Positions 1 to 11,795 of a stretch of DNA of 64,000 nucleotides are shown here, in pieces. Positions within the stretch are counted from its first letter, which is position 1, and each line of letters opens with the position of its first letter. Source of the stretch: Camellia lanceoleosa (lineage: Eukaryota; Streptophyta; Magnoliopsida; Ericales; Theaceae); assembly GCA_025200525.1 (NCBI GenBank), contig CM045761.1, positions 37,766,190-37,830,189 of the forward strand, given 5' to 3'. The notes under the pieces were generated by a model, which was not told where the DNA came from, did no database searches, and saw only the letters and a program-made list of their open reading frames with translations. A program made the position numbers and the translations under genes.

Positions 1-2397
1 CTTTGGCATGTTCATATGCTTGCCTAAGTCGCCTTTTTATTGCTTTGAAAGCATATGTTGTATGCCCTTCGTTTTGGCCATTATGCATGCCTTTGAATTT
101 GAGTCACTTAGGTGCCATCTAAGTGGTCTTTTAGACTTAGTTTTATGTGTTAAAACTCTGTTTTTGGTCGCCTAATGCATGCCATGTATGGTTGTGTTAA
201 GTGTAGTCCATTACCTCTTTGGTGAGCCTTGAGTACTTAGGCCTCTTTGCATGCTTTACTTGGTTTATTTAGTTGGTTTGGAAACCTTCTATAACATGAT
301 TTTAAAGCTTATATATGCATGTTAATATGTCCATGATACCCCCCTTTTAAGTGTTCTTAAGAGTTGCTTGTTTATGCCTAAGTGTTGGATTATGTATGCT
401 TGCATGTGTGCCTGTATTGCATACATCTTAGCCTTCACTTCTATGGCATTTGGCCGTTGATTTTAGGCTTATTTAGAGCTGCCTAACCTATGTGCAAGTC
501 CATCCTCTTGTTGCTTGCATATGCTCCTTGAGTGTTGTAATGTATTGGTAAGTAAATGCATGTTAGGACTAACATGATTGAATGAAGTCACATGCTTGTT
601 TGCATGCTTGGACACCCACATTACACCTTGCATACTTAATGGTTGACATTGGTGTTTCATGCCTTGTATGTTTGTTATCTTGTATGCTCCTTTGCATTGG
701 CATGATTGCATACTAGTTGACATGTCTAGGATTGCATCACATAAACATGCATGCTCTACCTCTTGACCAAGTCATGATAGAGGCTTAGCACCCTTGTGTG
801 TTTGTTTGGTTTGCATGCATTTGAAATAGAAGTTGCACATTTGGTTCTTTGGGCCATCATGCATGGAAATCGTGATTGGTGGCCGAGAATCGAGGCACAT
901 GCCCTTTGAGTCACAAATATGATAAGGGGCATGATTGGTGCATACATTGTTGGAATTACATTGCCATGCAAGTTTTTGCCCTCTTCTTTGTGAGTTGCGT
1001 GTTCTGAACATTGATCTTGGCGGCGATTTAGTGCCGACCGGCAGTATATTGATAGCCGATGAGTTCATTTTGTGCCGATGGCCACATATAGCGGCCGTGG
1101 ATATTCTGCTCACCGATGATGTCCTCGGTGTCTGGGAGGCACTCACGAGACTTTGGCGCTTTTCAAAAAGGCGAGGCGGAAAAGCAGGCAATCTAGGCAT
1201 GGCGTGCAATTCCGAGCAAGACGAGCATGCGCATTTGGCTCTCCTCGGCGGTTCTTTGCTTTACTCAGTTTAGTTAGTTTGTCAACTAATTAGGCTATTT
1301 GTAATATTTAATTAGCTTGCGTAGTTAATTATTTGTATTATTCTTTTGGTCCCTCCGAGCGAGGGCGAATCTGTAATAAGCGTGGGTGAGTGTGTGTATG
1401 TCTTCCAACCCCCACTTCTTTCTTCCCTTTTATTTACCTGCTTTTAATGGTTAGTATCAGGGCACGTTTATTTTAGCATACCTTATGCTATGCATGCGTG
1501 CATCCATGCATTTGTTGACATGCATCGGGCTCGGTACATCATACAAACTGCATTGTATTTTCAATTCCAAATTGAATATGTGCATCGAATAAAGTGCATT
1601 TCACATGCCATCTTTAGGGTTAGCCGAGCCTACTCTAAATTGCATCCTTGCCTATGTTGCATTAGCCACTTAACATGACCTAGGGACATGCATGTCTGCT
1701 AACTAGTTTCTTGTTTTGGCACGGAGTACGATGTAAGTATTTATGCTTTAGCATACCACATGCGTGTGAATGTTGCCATGACAGTATGCTTACCATGCGG
1801 CTAAATGCTTACATGAGATAAACTGTTTGAATGCCTGTGGGTGGAGGTTGGATTGTTTGAGTTAGAAAAACTCATTGAAATCCGTGTTTTAGCCTACTTG
1901 CGAGTAGCAAAATTCCAAAGCATTTTCAAAACGAACGGATATGCAATGTTTATTTCCAAATTAGGCAATCTAGTCTATACTTGTTCTTTGTCATGCATAA
2001 CATAGTAATTCTAGGCTAATAATGGAATAAGAACGCATAAAGTTTTCAAAACTGGATATCACGGTTAGTAGAGGCCGGTCTTCGGACCGGGCGAAAAGGG
2101 GTGCTCATAGCTGACCTTCCCCGATCGTACCCAAGCTTCCGAGCCAAGACAACTTTGGTGATGACGGACACGTGGCCTTTGGCACCGAGTCAGGGTTTCC
2201 TAAATTTCCCCATTTTAAAATATTTAGGTGGCGACTCTGTAATCTGGCAAAGCAGTCCATGCTTGGCACTACTTTTCAAAAAATCTGTTTTTCTTCAAAA
2301 CGATTTGCCAGAGTTGGACTCTTTGGTTCAGATTTAGAACCGCAACAAACAAAAGGGAGTCCGAACTGTAGCATAGAGGCCCACGGGCGCTGTTACA
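1..2397 (+). mobile_element. 3' part of a Tat/Ogre-type Ty3-gypsy long LTR
   Basis: This is the right-hand part of a long LTR whose beginning lies outside the window. From about 780 onward it aligns by eye with 9100-10600 of the solo LTR at 5320-10684: shared blocks include the stretch near 1381 versus 9571 and the stretch 2071-2240 versus 10318-10480. It ends in TGTTACA at 2397 and a primer-binding site follows 5 bases later, which fixes both the boundary and the plus orientation. Small reading frames here are not genes. The tandem hairpin array of the other copy is not visible in this part. Confidence 0.8.
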
Positions 2398-3714
2398 GTT
2401 TCTGGCAACTCTGCTGGGGAGTTTAGAGAGCTTGACTCGAACTCGTGATATCTTGTTTTGACTACACTTATGTGTTTCTTTGCATTGCATGTGCATTGGT
2501 GCGCCTAGGACACCGTGTTGGCCATCTGCTATTCCTGAGCGGTTTGCTGGAGGCTTGTCTTGTCAAGGCATGACCATAAGGCTGACCGGTTGCGGGCTCT
2601 GCCAGTATGGGAACACAAACCCCGGTTTTACCGGGGCACCCTTTTTGACCATTCGACCTAGTGCATATCGAAATCCATAGTGACCATTCCAAATTAGGAC
2701 AGGTTGCTTACCCGATATAGGTTGTTTGAAGTCGCTGTGTGCGTAGTGAAACCCTAGCTCCTGACAAAATAGGACAGGGAAACCCTACCCTAACATAGGG
2801 GTGTATTGGCTCTCTTTTACCTGTTATGTGCTTTTAGAGTGTATCTCTGCAGGGAACGCATATATCAGTTTGCAAGTTTGGGTATCCGGCTTGAGGGCAC
2901 CAGTATAGTGTTGTTGAGAATCAGTTGTGTCTGCGGGTATCAGTTCAGTTTTGAATAAGTGATTCTGGGGAACAGTGTTCAGTAGTAAAGTGCAGTTGTT
3001 CGACTACACCCGTGTTTGATCTGTTTGGGGCTGAAATACTGCTTGTTTTCCGTTTCAGAGATTCAGAGGGTCGATCTAGAACAGCTAGTGTCTTCTCCTT
3101 CTTGGCGAGGCGAGCATGACCTTGACGCAGAAGAGATCGTGGTTATGACGGCCGCATTGAGCCAAGAGACCACCCCACAGAATGAAACTCTTGTTGACAT
3201 GCTGCATCCACCAGTGCTTTGCCGACATCCAATTTGGACCCTCAACTATATCAGCTCATGAGCCCACCACATTTGAATTAATGGGAATGATAGGTGATCT
3301 TCAAAGATCCGTGGCGGATCTCGCCTATGGAATGTCTGTTTCACCACCGTGCACCATATCGGAGGCTTTATACCCAGAGCCCCGCTCATGGGGACGGTGT
3401 AATTGAACTCACCAACCGGAGATGGCCTCGGCTATAACAGCAGCATCAAACCAAACTCTAGATCGGTGAGGCGAGACAAAGGCAAGATGAAGGCGAATGC
3501 CGACCCTATCGAACAAGCTAACGTGGGCGATGAGGCTTTGAAAGCCGGGGGAATGAACAAGCAACAGATATCCGCAGTTATGTCAAAAGCTGTGGAGGAT
3601 GCTTTCCCCACTCCGCCCGAGGGCAATTCCAGTCAATCAGAGAATCGGGATAGGCCCCGTCATGCCAAAACAGTTCTTCCCTCTCCCAGCCTTGTTCGAC
3701 TAAATGGAGATAAA
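2398..3714 (+). mobile_element. Truncated internal 5' region of the Tat/Ogre-type element
   Basis: This is the untranslated leader and the beginning of a gag or ORF1-like region. Short plus-strand open stretches occur at 3016-3261, 3182-3406 and 3403-3720; they are hydrophilic and contain stops and frame changes. I cannot match them to a domain, so assignment to the element rests on position just inside the primer site. Similarity to the AT-rich block that also occurs at 41403 begins near 3715, so the element is cut there and everything downstream of the leader is missing. Confidence 0.55.
2403..2419 (+). other. Primer-binding site for tRNA-Arg(ACG)
   Basis: TGGCAACTCTGCTGGGG begins five bases after the LTR end. 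It matches, with three differences, the complement of the 3' end of plant tRNA-Arg(ACG), TGGCGACTCCACTGGGG, which I recall as the primer used by many Ogre/Tat elements. This is where minus-strand DNA synthesis would start. Confidence 0.72.
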
Positions 3715-4882
3715 TATAAGATTAGAAATATCATGACAACCCTTACTGCAAATAATATTAAAATGTGTAATTAGTTATTCATGTTATATCATATTATGTC
3801 ATATTCAGGTTCATGTTTGTTAGGTTTTTATTCTTGGCAATCTCGTTTGACAAAACTCCTTTCAGTTATAATTTTATTCGCTCTTGTATTTCAGTGAGGA
3901 TATGAGTTTTAGATACGAATCTAACCCGAATTGTACCTTGCAGAGAAGTTTGTGATGTTAATACTTTCAAGATTGCCACTTCGCTGATTATGATGAGGAT
4001 CGAGTGCCGGTCATTTCCAAGTCCGAGGCATCACCCTTGGCGAAGTCCGGCGCCCAGGGGTTGAGGGACAGCGCCCCCAAAATTGCATTCGAAGTTGCTT
4101 GTCCGCCCTTGGTCACTCGGGCGAAGGAGTTCTCGCTCGAGTGAAGGCTGCGTCCATATAAAAACCTGAAAGAGATGATTTCACGCTCGAGCGCAGGTTG
4201 TTTGGCTCGAGCGAAGCCACTTATGGAAAACACGCATTTTTGGTTCCTCGCTCGAGCGAAAGAGTCTTCGCTCGAGCGAGCATCGTGATTTGGATTTCTA
4301 TAAGTACATGTTTCTATCAAATTTTAGGATTACTCCTTCAGATCTTCTTTTTGGATATTAAGGTTTATATCTGGGGATATTTTTCTAGTTTTCTTTGATG
4401 TTTAATTGAGTATTCAACTCATGGGTTAAGAAGAATACATCAAAGGTTTGTTTGTTCATTCTATACAAAAGAGACAGAGTTGTTCTTTGGTGGATTCTGA
4501 AAAATTTGAGCTTGAAGCTTTGGTGGATTCTGGAGTGGCTCATCGTCAAGACAATTCCGAGGTGAAGACAGGGTTGAAAGAGACACATAGAGGTTGGTTC
4601 AATTCGGACGTGGATTCACTAGGTAATTGAGAGTATACCTGTGTAATTCCTTTATGTCTTTTTAGTGGATTGTTTTGTAGCTTTTGCCCGTGTTTTTTTT
4701 TTTTATCACAATTGGAAGTGTCCAATTGTGATTTTTCCACGTAAAATCATTGGGTCGATTTGTCTTGATTGTTTGATTGGGATTGTTGTTTATTGCTTAA
4801 AATTGATACATAATTACAAATCAACATCTAGGGGATTTCTAGATTTTTCAATATTAAAAATACTTAATCTGCAAATTTCAGT

Positions 4883-4913
<31 letters not shown>

Positions 4914-5040
4914 GTTTTTGTGTGTGTGTGTGTGTGGGGTAATTTAGGTTTTTTCAAATCATAAAGCGAAAAGATCATATGTTTATTTTTTTAGTTCTTG
5001 TAACATTTTTCATGTCTTGATTTTTTTAAAGTAAACTTAG
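3715..5040. repeat. Left part of AT-rich repeat block D1
   Basis: 3715-3825 and 4856-5040 match the paralogous block at 41403-42184 (for example 3720-3780 versus 41405-41467 and 5010-5040 versus 42160-42190). The intervening 3826-4855 is absent from the paralogue and is therefore an insertion; it contains five CTCGAG palindromes between 4130 and 4285 and probably is an LTR fragment. A T/G-rich microsatellite lies at 4880-4936. No gene is seen. Confidence 0.6.
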
Positions 5041-6629
5041 TGTCATGACCCGAACCCACCCCCGTGGGTTAAGGACATAACCGGTCAGTAATCATGAGAT
5101 TACCTACGGCCTGAAACCAAACCAAACGTATTTTAACAGAGTTAATGGGGGCCAAACGGAAGTAATTTAAAACTTTGTCCATAGAGCTATGCTTACATGG
5201 CACATCATAACAACCATACATATGTATATTAATAACTCACAACAAATTATGTACAACACAAGGTTCTGTACATACAAGATCATATAAGTCTAAGTCAACC
5301 CAAGAAAACTATATACAACTGTAGACACCCCATTTTTGACCGACCTTAAGACTCAGACGTCACCGATTGAGCGCTCGGTGATGTTGCATATTGTGCTCGT
5401 TCAGAAGTCTCAGAGTCGCGGCCGTGTGCCCTGCCTCCGGACTTCCGAACTCTCTTCTGTGCCTTGCCTCGGTTTGCGAACCAGACTCGGTTTTCTCTGT
5501 TTTCTTTCCTGAGGGGAGGGAAAGGTCCCGTAGACTATCTCTCAGTGGCCGTGGGCTATATTTTGTGGCCGTAGGCCATTTTGCCCATTTCGGAGCCCGG
5601 TTCCCGATTTTCGGAGCCGTTAGGCCGTGTGCCTCGGTTCGGGACCACCCAATCATCTCCGATTCCTCCGGTTTTTGGCAAGTACCTCTGTTTTATCATA
5701 ATGAGGGACACTGGGGTCTTAGATACCCACTTCGTGGCCGAATGCCACTTTCGGTGCTTAACAGCCTATTTTCGGGACCTCGAACTGCGTGTTTTGGCCC
5801 CGAGCATTAAATCTTGCATCGGTTTTGTTCATTTTGGCAGTACCTCTGTCTTATCATAAGGAAGATCACTTTGGAGGTGGGAGGCCAGCAATTGTCTCGG
5901 AACCGATTATGCTCTTCCGGCGCCCGATGCGTTTTCTCACTTAGGGCTAATGTTGAACACCCTAGGGCCATTTTCTTGAGCGAAACCACATATTTGTGTT
6001 ACACACATGGGAGGACCCTAAAATAGCAGGCGGCCCGATTCCTTCTTCCATTTTTGAGCCTCTCCTAAAAGTGGATTGTTGTTTCTCCTGGTTCAGAGTT
6101 GCCAATTTTCAACCATATGGTCTTGTTGTACACACATGGGAGGACAACAACCTTTGGTGGCCGGCCAGAAATTCCCACTTTCCATTTTTGCCCTTGGCCG
6201 GCCGGCCATGGGGGGTGGCCGGCCGGCCACCTCCAATAAAGGTGGCTAGCCGGCCTGCTTCCTTGGGATGTGTGCATTCCAGCTGTGCTTTGATTTTCCC
6301 CAAAAAATATCTTCTCCGGGGGACCCCTTTGGAGGGAAATATAGAGCTCATTTCCCTCCCCTTTTGCAAGGATTCCTCTCTTCCTCTCTTGCACATTTTA
6401 GTGTCCTCCCAACTCAAGAGAAGAAGCCACAAGTGTTGATTGGAGCATACATATACATACAACTCCATTTTCTTCAAGTTTTAGGGCCATTTCTTCATCA
6501 TCTCCAAGCACCACCACTACTAATCCATTCTAGCAGCAATGAGAGGCTTTCCAGCAGCTAAGAGGCAACAAATTTGGTCCAAGAAGCAACCAAAGTCTTG
6601 ATCTTCAAGGGTAAGTACACTTCACCCTC

Positions 6630-7620
6630 TTTTGAGCTCATTTTTGCTTCATTTCTTAAGCTTATTTTATCATTGTTTTGGGCTCCGACCAGAACTGAAA
6701 CTAGGTCTATTTTGAGCTATTCTTCATGTTTGTTCAAGGGCTCAACCCTGTTTGAGCCCTCCATCTTGCACTTGTTTCAATATCCTCTTATATGCCATTA
6801 TTTTGCATTGAATATTTGGCCTATGTTTAGTCTGATTTGGAACATCTCATGAACTGATATTGTGCTTATTTTGAGCCCCTCTTCAACATTTAAGAAGGGC
6901 TCAACCTTTTTTTCATGCTCCATATGCCACTTGCTTTAAATCCATGTTTTATCCTTGGTTTTGCATGCTTTATCTAGCCTATGAGTGATCTGTTTTCGAG
7001 CATAATGTAAACTGTGAGTGGGACTATTTTGAGCCCCTCTTCAACATTGAAGAAGGGCTCAACCATGTTTGGCCTCTCTATCATGCACTTGCTTCATAAT
7101 CTCTCATATTTACCGTAAATTTGCATGATTTGTTTGACCTACATGTAGTCTGTTTTGGAGCATGTCATGAACTGTGAATAAGCTTATTTTGTGTCCCTCT
7201 ACAACATTGTAGAAAGGATCAACCTTTTTGGGGGTCTCCATGTTATGCTTGTCTTTATACCCCTCTTTGACTCCCATTTTTGCATGCTTTTTAGGCCTAT
7301 CTAGCTTCTGTTTTCGGCCATGAGCAGTACTGAAAATGTCCATATTTTGGCCTTCTTGTCATGTTTTGTTAAGGGTCCAAGGCTGTTTGATGAATGTATG
7401 GCATACCTCATGTTCTAGCCTTTGTTGGCTTCATTCTTGCATGACATTTTTAGCAAATTTACACACTGATTTGAGGGTTGTCATAAACTGTAAATATGCA
7501 TATTTTTGGTCCCTCATCAGTGTTTTAGAAGGAAATTTTTCAGTTTGAGCATCGCATACATCACTTGCTTCAATACCCCTCTCTTGGCCCCCATTTTTGC
7601 ATGCCATTGTTGTCCTATCT
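6630..7620 (+). repeat. Tandem array, about 160-bp units with internal hairpin
   Basis: About six diverged units start near 6703, 6865, 7024, 7186, 7342 and 7500. Each has a block of the type TTTTGAGCCCCTCTTCAAC followed by its inverted partner GAAGAAGGGCTCAA, then a block ending in CACTTGCTT and a T-rich part. The clearest hairpins are at 6868-6903 and 7027-7062. It lies wholly within the Ogre-type LTR. Confidence 0.7.
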
Positions 7621-7859
7621 ATGCTCACTATTTCGCCATGTTTTGTATTGTAAAAAAATGCTATTTTGGGGCTGCCTTGCTACTGTTTTGCATGTCATGT
7701 ACCAATTATGCATGTTTAGTATGGCTGTAGGCCATTTCGGGCGCCTAATATTGCATTTCGGGAACGTTCCATACTTCGGGTACAACTTTGCCATGTTTCG
7801 GGACTGTTTTCCCCCACATTTCAGTGCTGAAATTTCATTGGTATGTTTGCATATCATTT

Positions 7860-8930
7860 TCTACGTCATTTCATGCTTAAATACATCGCCTCGATTTGCG
7901 TGCCCGTGTGCACGCATTTCGAGACGCCTCATTTTCATCTCACGGCCTCTTATGTGAGTGTGGCTGAGGCCCTCTCATGTTAGTATAAGTCCAATCTGCA
8001 TGTGGAATGACATTTCATATTTTAATACATTGCCTCGGTTTGCATGCCCGTGTGCACGCATTTCGAGGCGCCTCATTTTCATCTCACGGCCTCTTATGTG
8101 AGTGTGGCTGAGGCCCTCTCATGTTAATATAAGTCCAATCTGCATGTGGAATGACATTTCATATTTTAATACATCGCCTCGGTTTGCGTGCCCGTGTGCA
8201 CGCATTTCGAGGCGCCTCATTTTCATCTCACGGCCTCTTATGTGAGTGTGGCTGAGGCCCTCTCATGTTAGTATAAGTCCAATCTGCATGTGGAATGACA
8301 TTTCATATTTTAGTACCATTGCCTCGGTGTGCGTGCCCGTGTGCACGCAATCCGAGGCGCTTCATTTTCATCCGATGGCCTCTTATGTGAGTGTGGCTGA
8401 GGTTCACTCATGTTAGTATAAGTCCATTTTGCATTGTTTATGTCATTTTAGCATCATTGCATTCCGTATGCCATTGTCTCGGTTTGCGTGCCCGTGGGCA
8501 CGCATTTCGAGGCATCTCCTTTTCATCTATTGGCCTCTTGTGCGAGTGTGGCCGAGGCTCACTTATGTTAGTATAAGCCCGTATTGCATCGCATATCTCA
8601 TTTCAGTCCTGTTGCATTCCGTATACCATTTTCTCGGTTTGCGTGCCCGTGGGCATGCATTTCGAGACATCTCATTTTAGTCTCATTGTGTATCATATTT
8701 CATGTCACTTCATGCCTTTATGCCATTGCCTCGGTTTGCGTGCCCGTATGCACGCATTTCGAGGCACTTCACTTTTATCCGTCGGCTTCTTATGTGAGTG
8801 TGGCTGAGGCCCACTCATGTTAGTGTAAGTCCAATTGCATTGCGTGTGCCATTTCGTGCCTTAGGATCATCGCCTCGGTTCGCGTGCCCGCGTGTACGCA
8901 TTTCGAGGCATCTCATTTTCATAGCATTGT
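7860..8930 (+). repeat. Tandem array, mostly 144-bp units with hairpin core
   Basis: Eight units begin with the hairpin arm CCTCGGTTTGCGTGC at about 7889, 8033, 8177, 8322, 8476, 8632, 8728 and 8872. Spacing is 144-145 bp for the first units, 154-156 for the middle ones and 96 for one shortened unit. Each core folds back: the left arm is followed after a short loop by GCACGCATTTCGAGG. The first three full units are nearly identical, indicating recent expansion. Frames running through it are not genes. Confidence 0.85.
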
Positions 8931-10684
8931 GTATGTTAGGATTGCATATTAGCTGCATTTCATGCATATCATGCATATTGCATCGTGTTCGGGATGGGAG
9001 TTAGCCCGGGTACGGAAAACGAGGCGTGTCTCGTACTCTGAGTGACGGAACGGGTCTCAATTCCCAAGTCACCGACACTCCGGATTACCCATGATGGAGT
9101 TAGGTTTTGTTGTAGCATTCATGTGCATTCATCCTATATTGAGTTGCGCAATCCGATTCCTCGGCCATCATGCATCGAGATGCGTGATTGGTGGCATGAG
9201 GATCGAGGCATGCATATATTTGTGAAATACATTGCTATGCCCCTTTCCTGCTCTCTGTTGCAGCAAAATGAAGAATCAGCAACTTTTCGAGACTTGGCAC
9301 GCATTTCGAGAAACATTGCAAACAGAGGCTAATTGGGGCATTCCAGTGGATCTCTGCGCAAAGCAGCCCAAACATGCATCATATCACTATCCAGAGCGAA
9401 ATCAAGGCAGTCCACGCTTGCATGCGATTCTGATTTTTCTTAGTTAATTTGTTAATTAATTAGGATTTTTCTGTATTATTCGGACTGTATATTTTGGACT
9501 GTACTATTCTTTCATTCGGGACTGTATTATTTATTCGGATCCTCTGCGCGAGGGCATAATTGTAATAAGTGTGGGTGAGTGTGATGTATGTCTTCCAACC
9601 CCACGTCTTTCTTCCCTTTTATTTATCCGCTTACGATGGTTAGATATAAGGCATATTTCAATTAGCATACAGTATGACAGCATGTTTGCATCATTCATCT
9701 ATTTTGCACGCACCGGGCTCGGCGCATCATACAAACTGCATTTGTATTTCGATTCCAAATTGAATACCTGTTAGCCGTAGCATTCCATATGCCATGTTTT
9801 AGAACAGCCGAGCATGCTATAGTTTGCATCTTTGCATGTGTTGCATTAGGCATTTCAGTATGCTTAGGATCATGCATGATTTCTAATCAGCTTCTGTTTT
9901 GGCTTGGAGTACTCGGTGAGTTTTATGCTTTAGCATCCTTGCATGCGTGTGAGTGTTGCCATGAATAGCATGCTTACCATGAGGCTATATGCTTATGTGA
10001 TATAACTGCCTTGAATGCCTGTGGGTGGAGGTTGAGTTACTTGAATTGGAACAATTCATCAAATGCTTGTTTTAAGCCCACTAGATAGTGGCAAAACCAT
10101 TGTTTTCTAAGCCCACCCGAGGGTGGCAAATCCACGTCTTAGCCTACCTGCGGGTAGCACCACCAAACCATTTTCAAACAAACAGACATGAAATGTTTTG
10201 TTCCAATTCAGGCGATTCAATCTATACTTGTATGCTGTGCGCATCACGTAGTAACCTAGGCTAATAACCGGAATAAGAACTCACAATGTTTTCAAAAACA
10301 GATATCATGGTTAGTAGAGGCCGGTCTTTGGCCAGGCGGCGAGGTGGTCACGAAGTGACCTTCCCCAATCGTACCCAAGTTCCCGAGCCGAGGCAACTTT
10401 GGTGATAACGGACACGTGGCCTTTGGCACCGAGTCAGGGTTTCCTAAATTTCCCATTTTAAAATATTTAGGTGGCGACTCTATATCTGGCGAAGCAGTCC
10501 ATGTTTGGCACTTCTTTCAAAAAAATCTGTTTTCAAAACGATTTGTCGGATTTGGACTCTTCGGTTCAAGATTGAGAACCGTGACATTTGAGTTCTTCGA
10601 ACTGTAGTGACCCAATATCGAACCAGAACGGGGGGGGGGGGACTCGCACTCCCTTCCCCCGGGATGCGTTCGGGGACGTCTACA

Positions 10685-10930
10685 ACAACATACTCCAGAA
10701 CTTCTCCCACATGACAAAATAAAATAGAATGACAAAAAGGCGAAGACGGGTTTCATGCGTGAAACGCAAGGGCTAACTTTTCAAAACCTTTGTTGTTCCT
10801 CACAGACTTCACTGGGGCTGGGTTTGGACTTCTCTTGGCTCACCTACAAACACATGAATGAGTGTGAGCGAAAGCCCAGTGAATAATATCAAATAAAGGA
10901 GTTATACAAACGACATATAGAACAACATGT
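10685..10930 (-). other. Resumed part of the inverted solo LTR
   Basis: After the ACAAC duplication the inverted LTR continues. The segment near 10835-10890 contains CTCACCTAC and GTGAGCGAAAGCCCAGTG, whose complement occurs at 53640-53690 in the other solo LTR. Confidence 0.65.
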
Positions 10931-11240
10931 TTTAAATGGCCTTGGGCCCATTCATTTATTCGTGTCAAAACGGCCTTTGGCCGATTCATTCATGTCAAAA
11001 CGGCCTCTGGCCCATTCATTTATGTCAAAATGGCCTCTAGCCCATTCATTCGTGTCAAAACGGCCTCTGCCCCATTCATTCATGTCAAAACGGCCTATGG
11101 CCCATTCATTCATGTCAAAACAGCCTCTGGCCCACTCATGCATGTCAAAACAGCGTTTGGCCCATTCATGCATGTCAAAACGGCCTCTGGCCTATCCATT
11201 CATTCATGTCAAAACGGCCTCTGGCCCATTCATTTGGCAT
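10930..11240. repeat. 30-bp minisatellite, about ten units
   Basis: Units of the form GGCCTCTGGCCCATTCATTC plus ATGTCAAAAC repeat about ten times, with one or two base changes each; the ninth unit carries a 4-bp insertion. Because the unit is a multiple of three, both strands show open frames with repeated peptides; these are artefacts of the repeat. It lies in the inverted solo LTR and is not found in the copy at 51678-54088, so it expanded in this copy. Confidence 0.88.
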
Positions 11241-11574
11241 AGTAACATTGTCCACCAATCGAATCAACGAACTTATAGAACTTACTTAGAAGTAAGTAAT
11301 TTGGACAACAACATATTTCAGATATCTTTGTTAAGATATTATTCACAGTGATCAGTTAGTTGGTTTGCCCTGGAGCTCGACCCTACACATTCCATGAACA
11401 CAAAAGGGTCACAAACAATTCAATCCGTTCTAAATTCACATTTTCCTCTTTAGGCTTCATTCTTATCTCTTCAACTCAATTACAATGTTCAATGCATGCC
11501 TAAGAGTACTTAGAAGTGAAAGAGGACGGAAAACAAAACTCAGAATGTCTTTTCAAAATTTCAGAAAACAGGGT

Positions 11575-11795
11575 CCCCGCTCGAGCGAACCCATGAGATC
11601 TGCAAAAGTACTGGATGCATCAAAATTACGCTCGAGCGTGAAGTCTGGCGCTCGAGCTGAAGTTCTGTCTACATAGCTTCCCGCTCAAGCGTGAACTTTC
11701 TCGCTCGAGCGGACGTCCAAGTCTGCAAAAAAAATACTAGGAGCACGAATTTCATGCTCGAGCGTTGGTTTCCCCGCTCGAGCGGACATCAAAAT
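11575..11795. repeat. CGCTCGAGCG palindrome cluster in the inverted solo LTR
   Basis: Six CTCGAG cores and one CTCAAG variant lie within 220 bp, most inside the 10-bp palindrome CGCTCGAGCG or its near form, separated by unrelated AT-richer sequence. The copy at 52666-52880 has the equivalent cluster. Confidence 0.75.

Larger units (their letters stand above)
5320..10684 (+). mobile_element. Ogre/Tat-type solo LTR (5,365 bp) nested in the inverted solo LTR
   Basis: It starts TGTAGACACCCC at 5320 and ends GTCTACA at 10684. The 5-bp sequence ACAAC flanks both sides (5315-5319 and 10685-10689), and the host LTR sequence resumes right after. Its right half matches the LTR at 1-2397, which carries a tRNA-Arg primer site, so orientation is plus. 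There is no internal region, so it arose by LTR-LTR recombination. It contains two tandem arrays (about 6630-7620 and 7860-8930), a cluster of GGCCGGCC around 6160-6255 and a G-run near 10630. The last about 80 bases differ from the first copy. Open frames inside are by-products of tandem repeats. Confidence 0.82.

Noticed and set aside
935..1273. 112-residue open frame on the plus strand in the LTR
   Set aside because: It lies within LTR sequence, has no domain I know, and the homologous region of the other LTR copy is not open.
5391..5810. 139-residue open frame at the start of the Ogre-type LTR
   Set aside because: Part of a GC-richer LTR segment with several overlapping frames on both strands; no domain or conservation seen.
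5996..6439. 147-residue open frame with GGCCGGCC-rich part
   Set aside because: Composition-driven frame in the LTR; the opposite strand is equally open.
7860..8930. CRISPR-like array impression from regular 144-bp spacing
   Set aside because: Whole units, not only short repeats, are similar, and this is plant LTR sequence; it is a tandem array.
10952..11351. Repeated-peptide frames on both strands
   Set aside because: Produced by the 30-bp minisatellite, whose unit length is a multiple of three.
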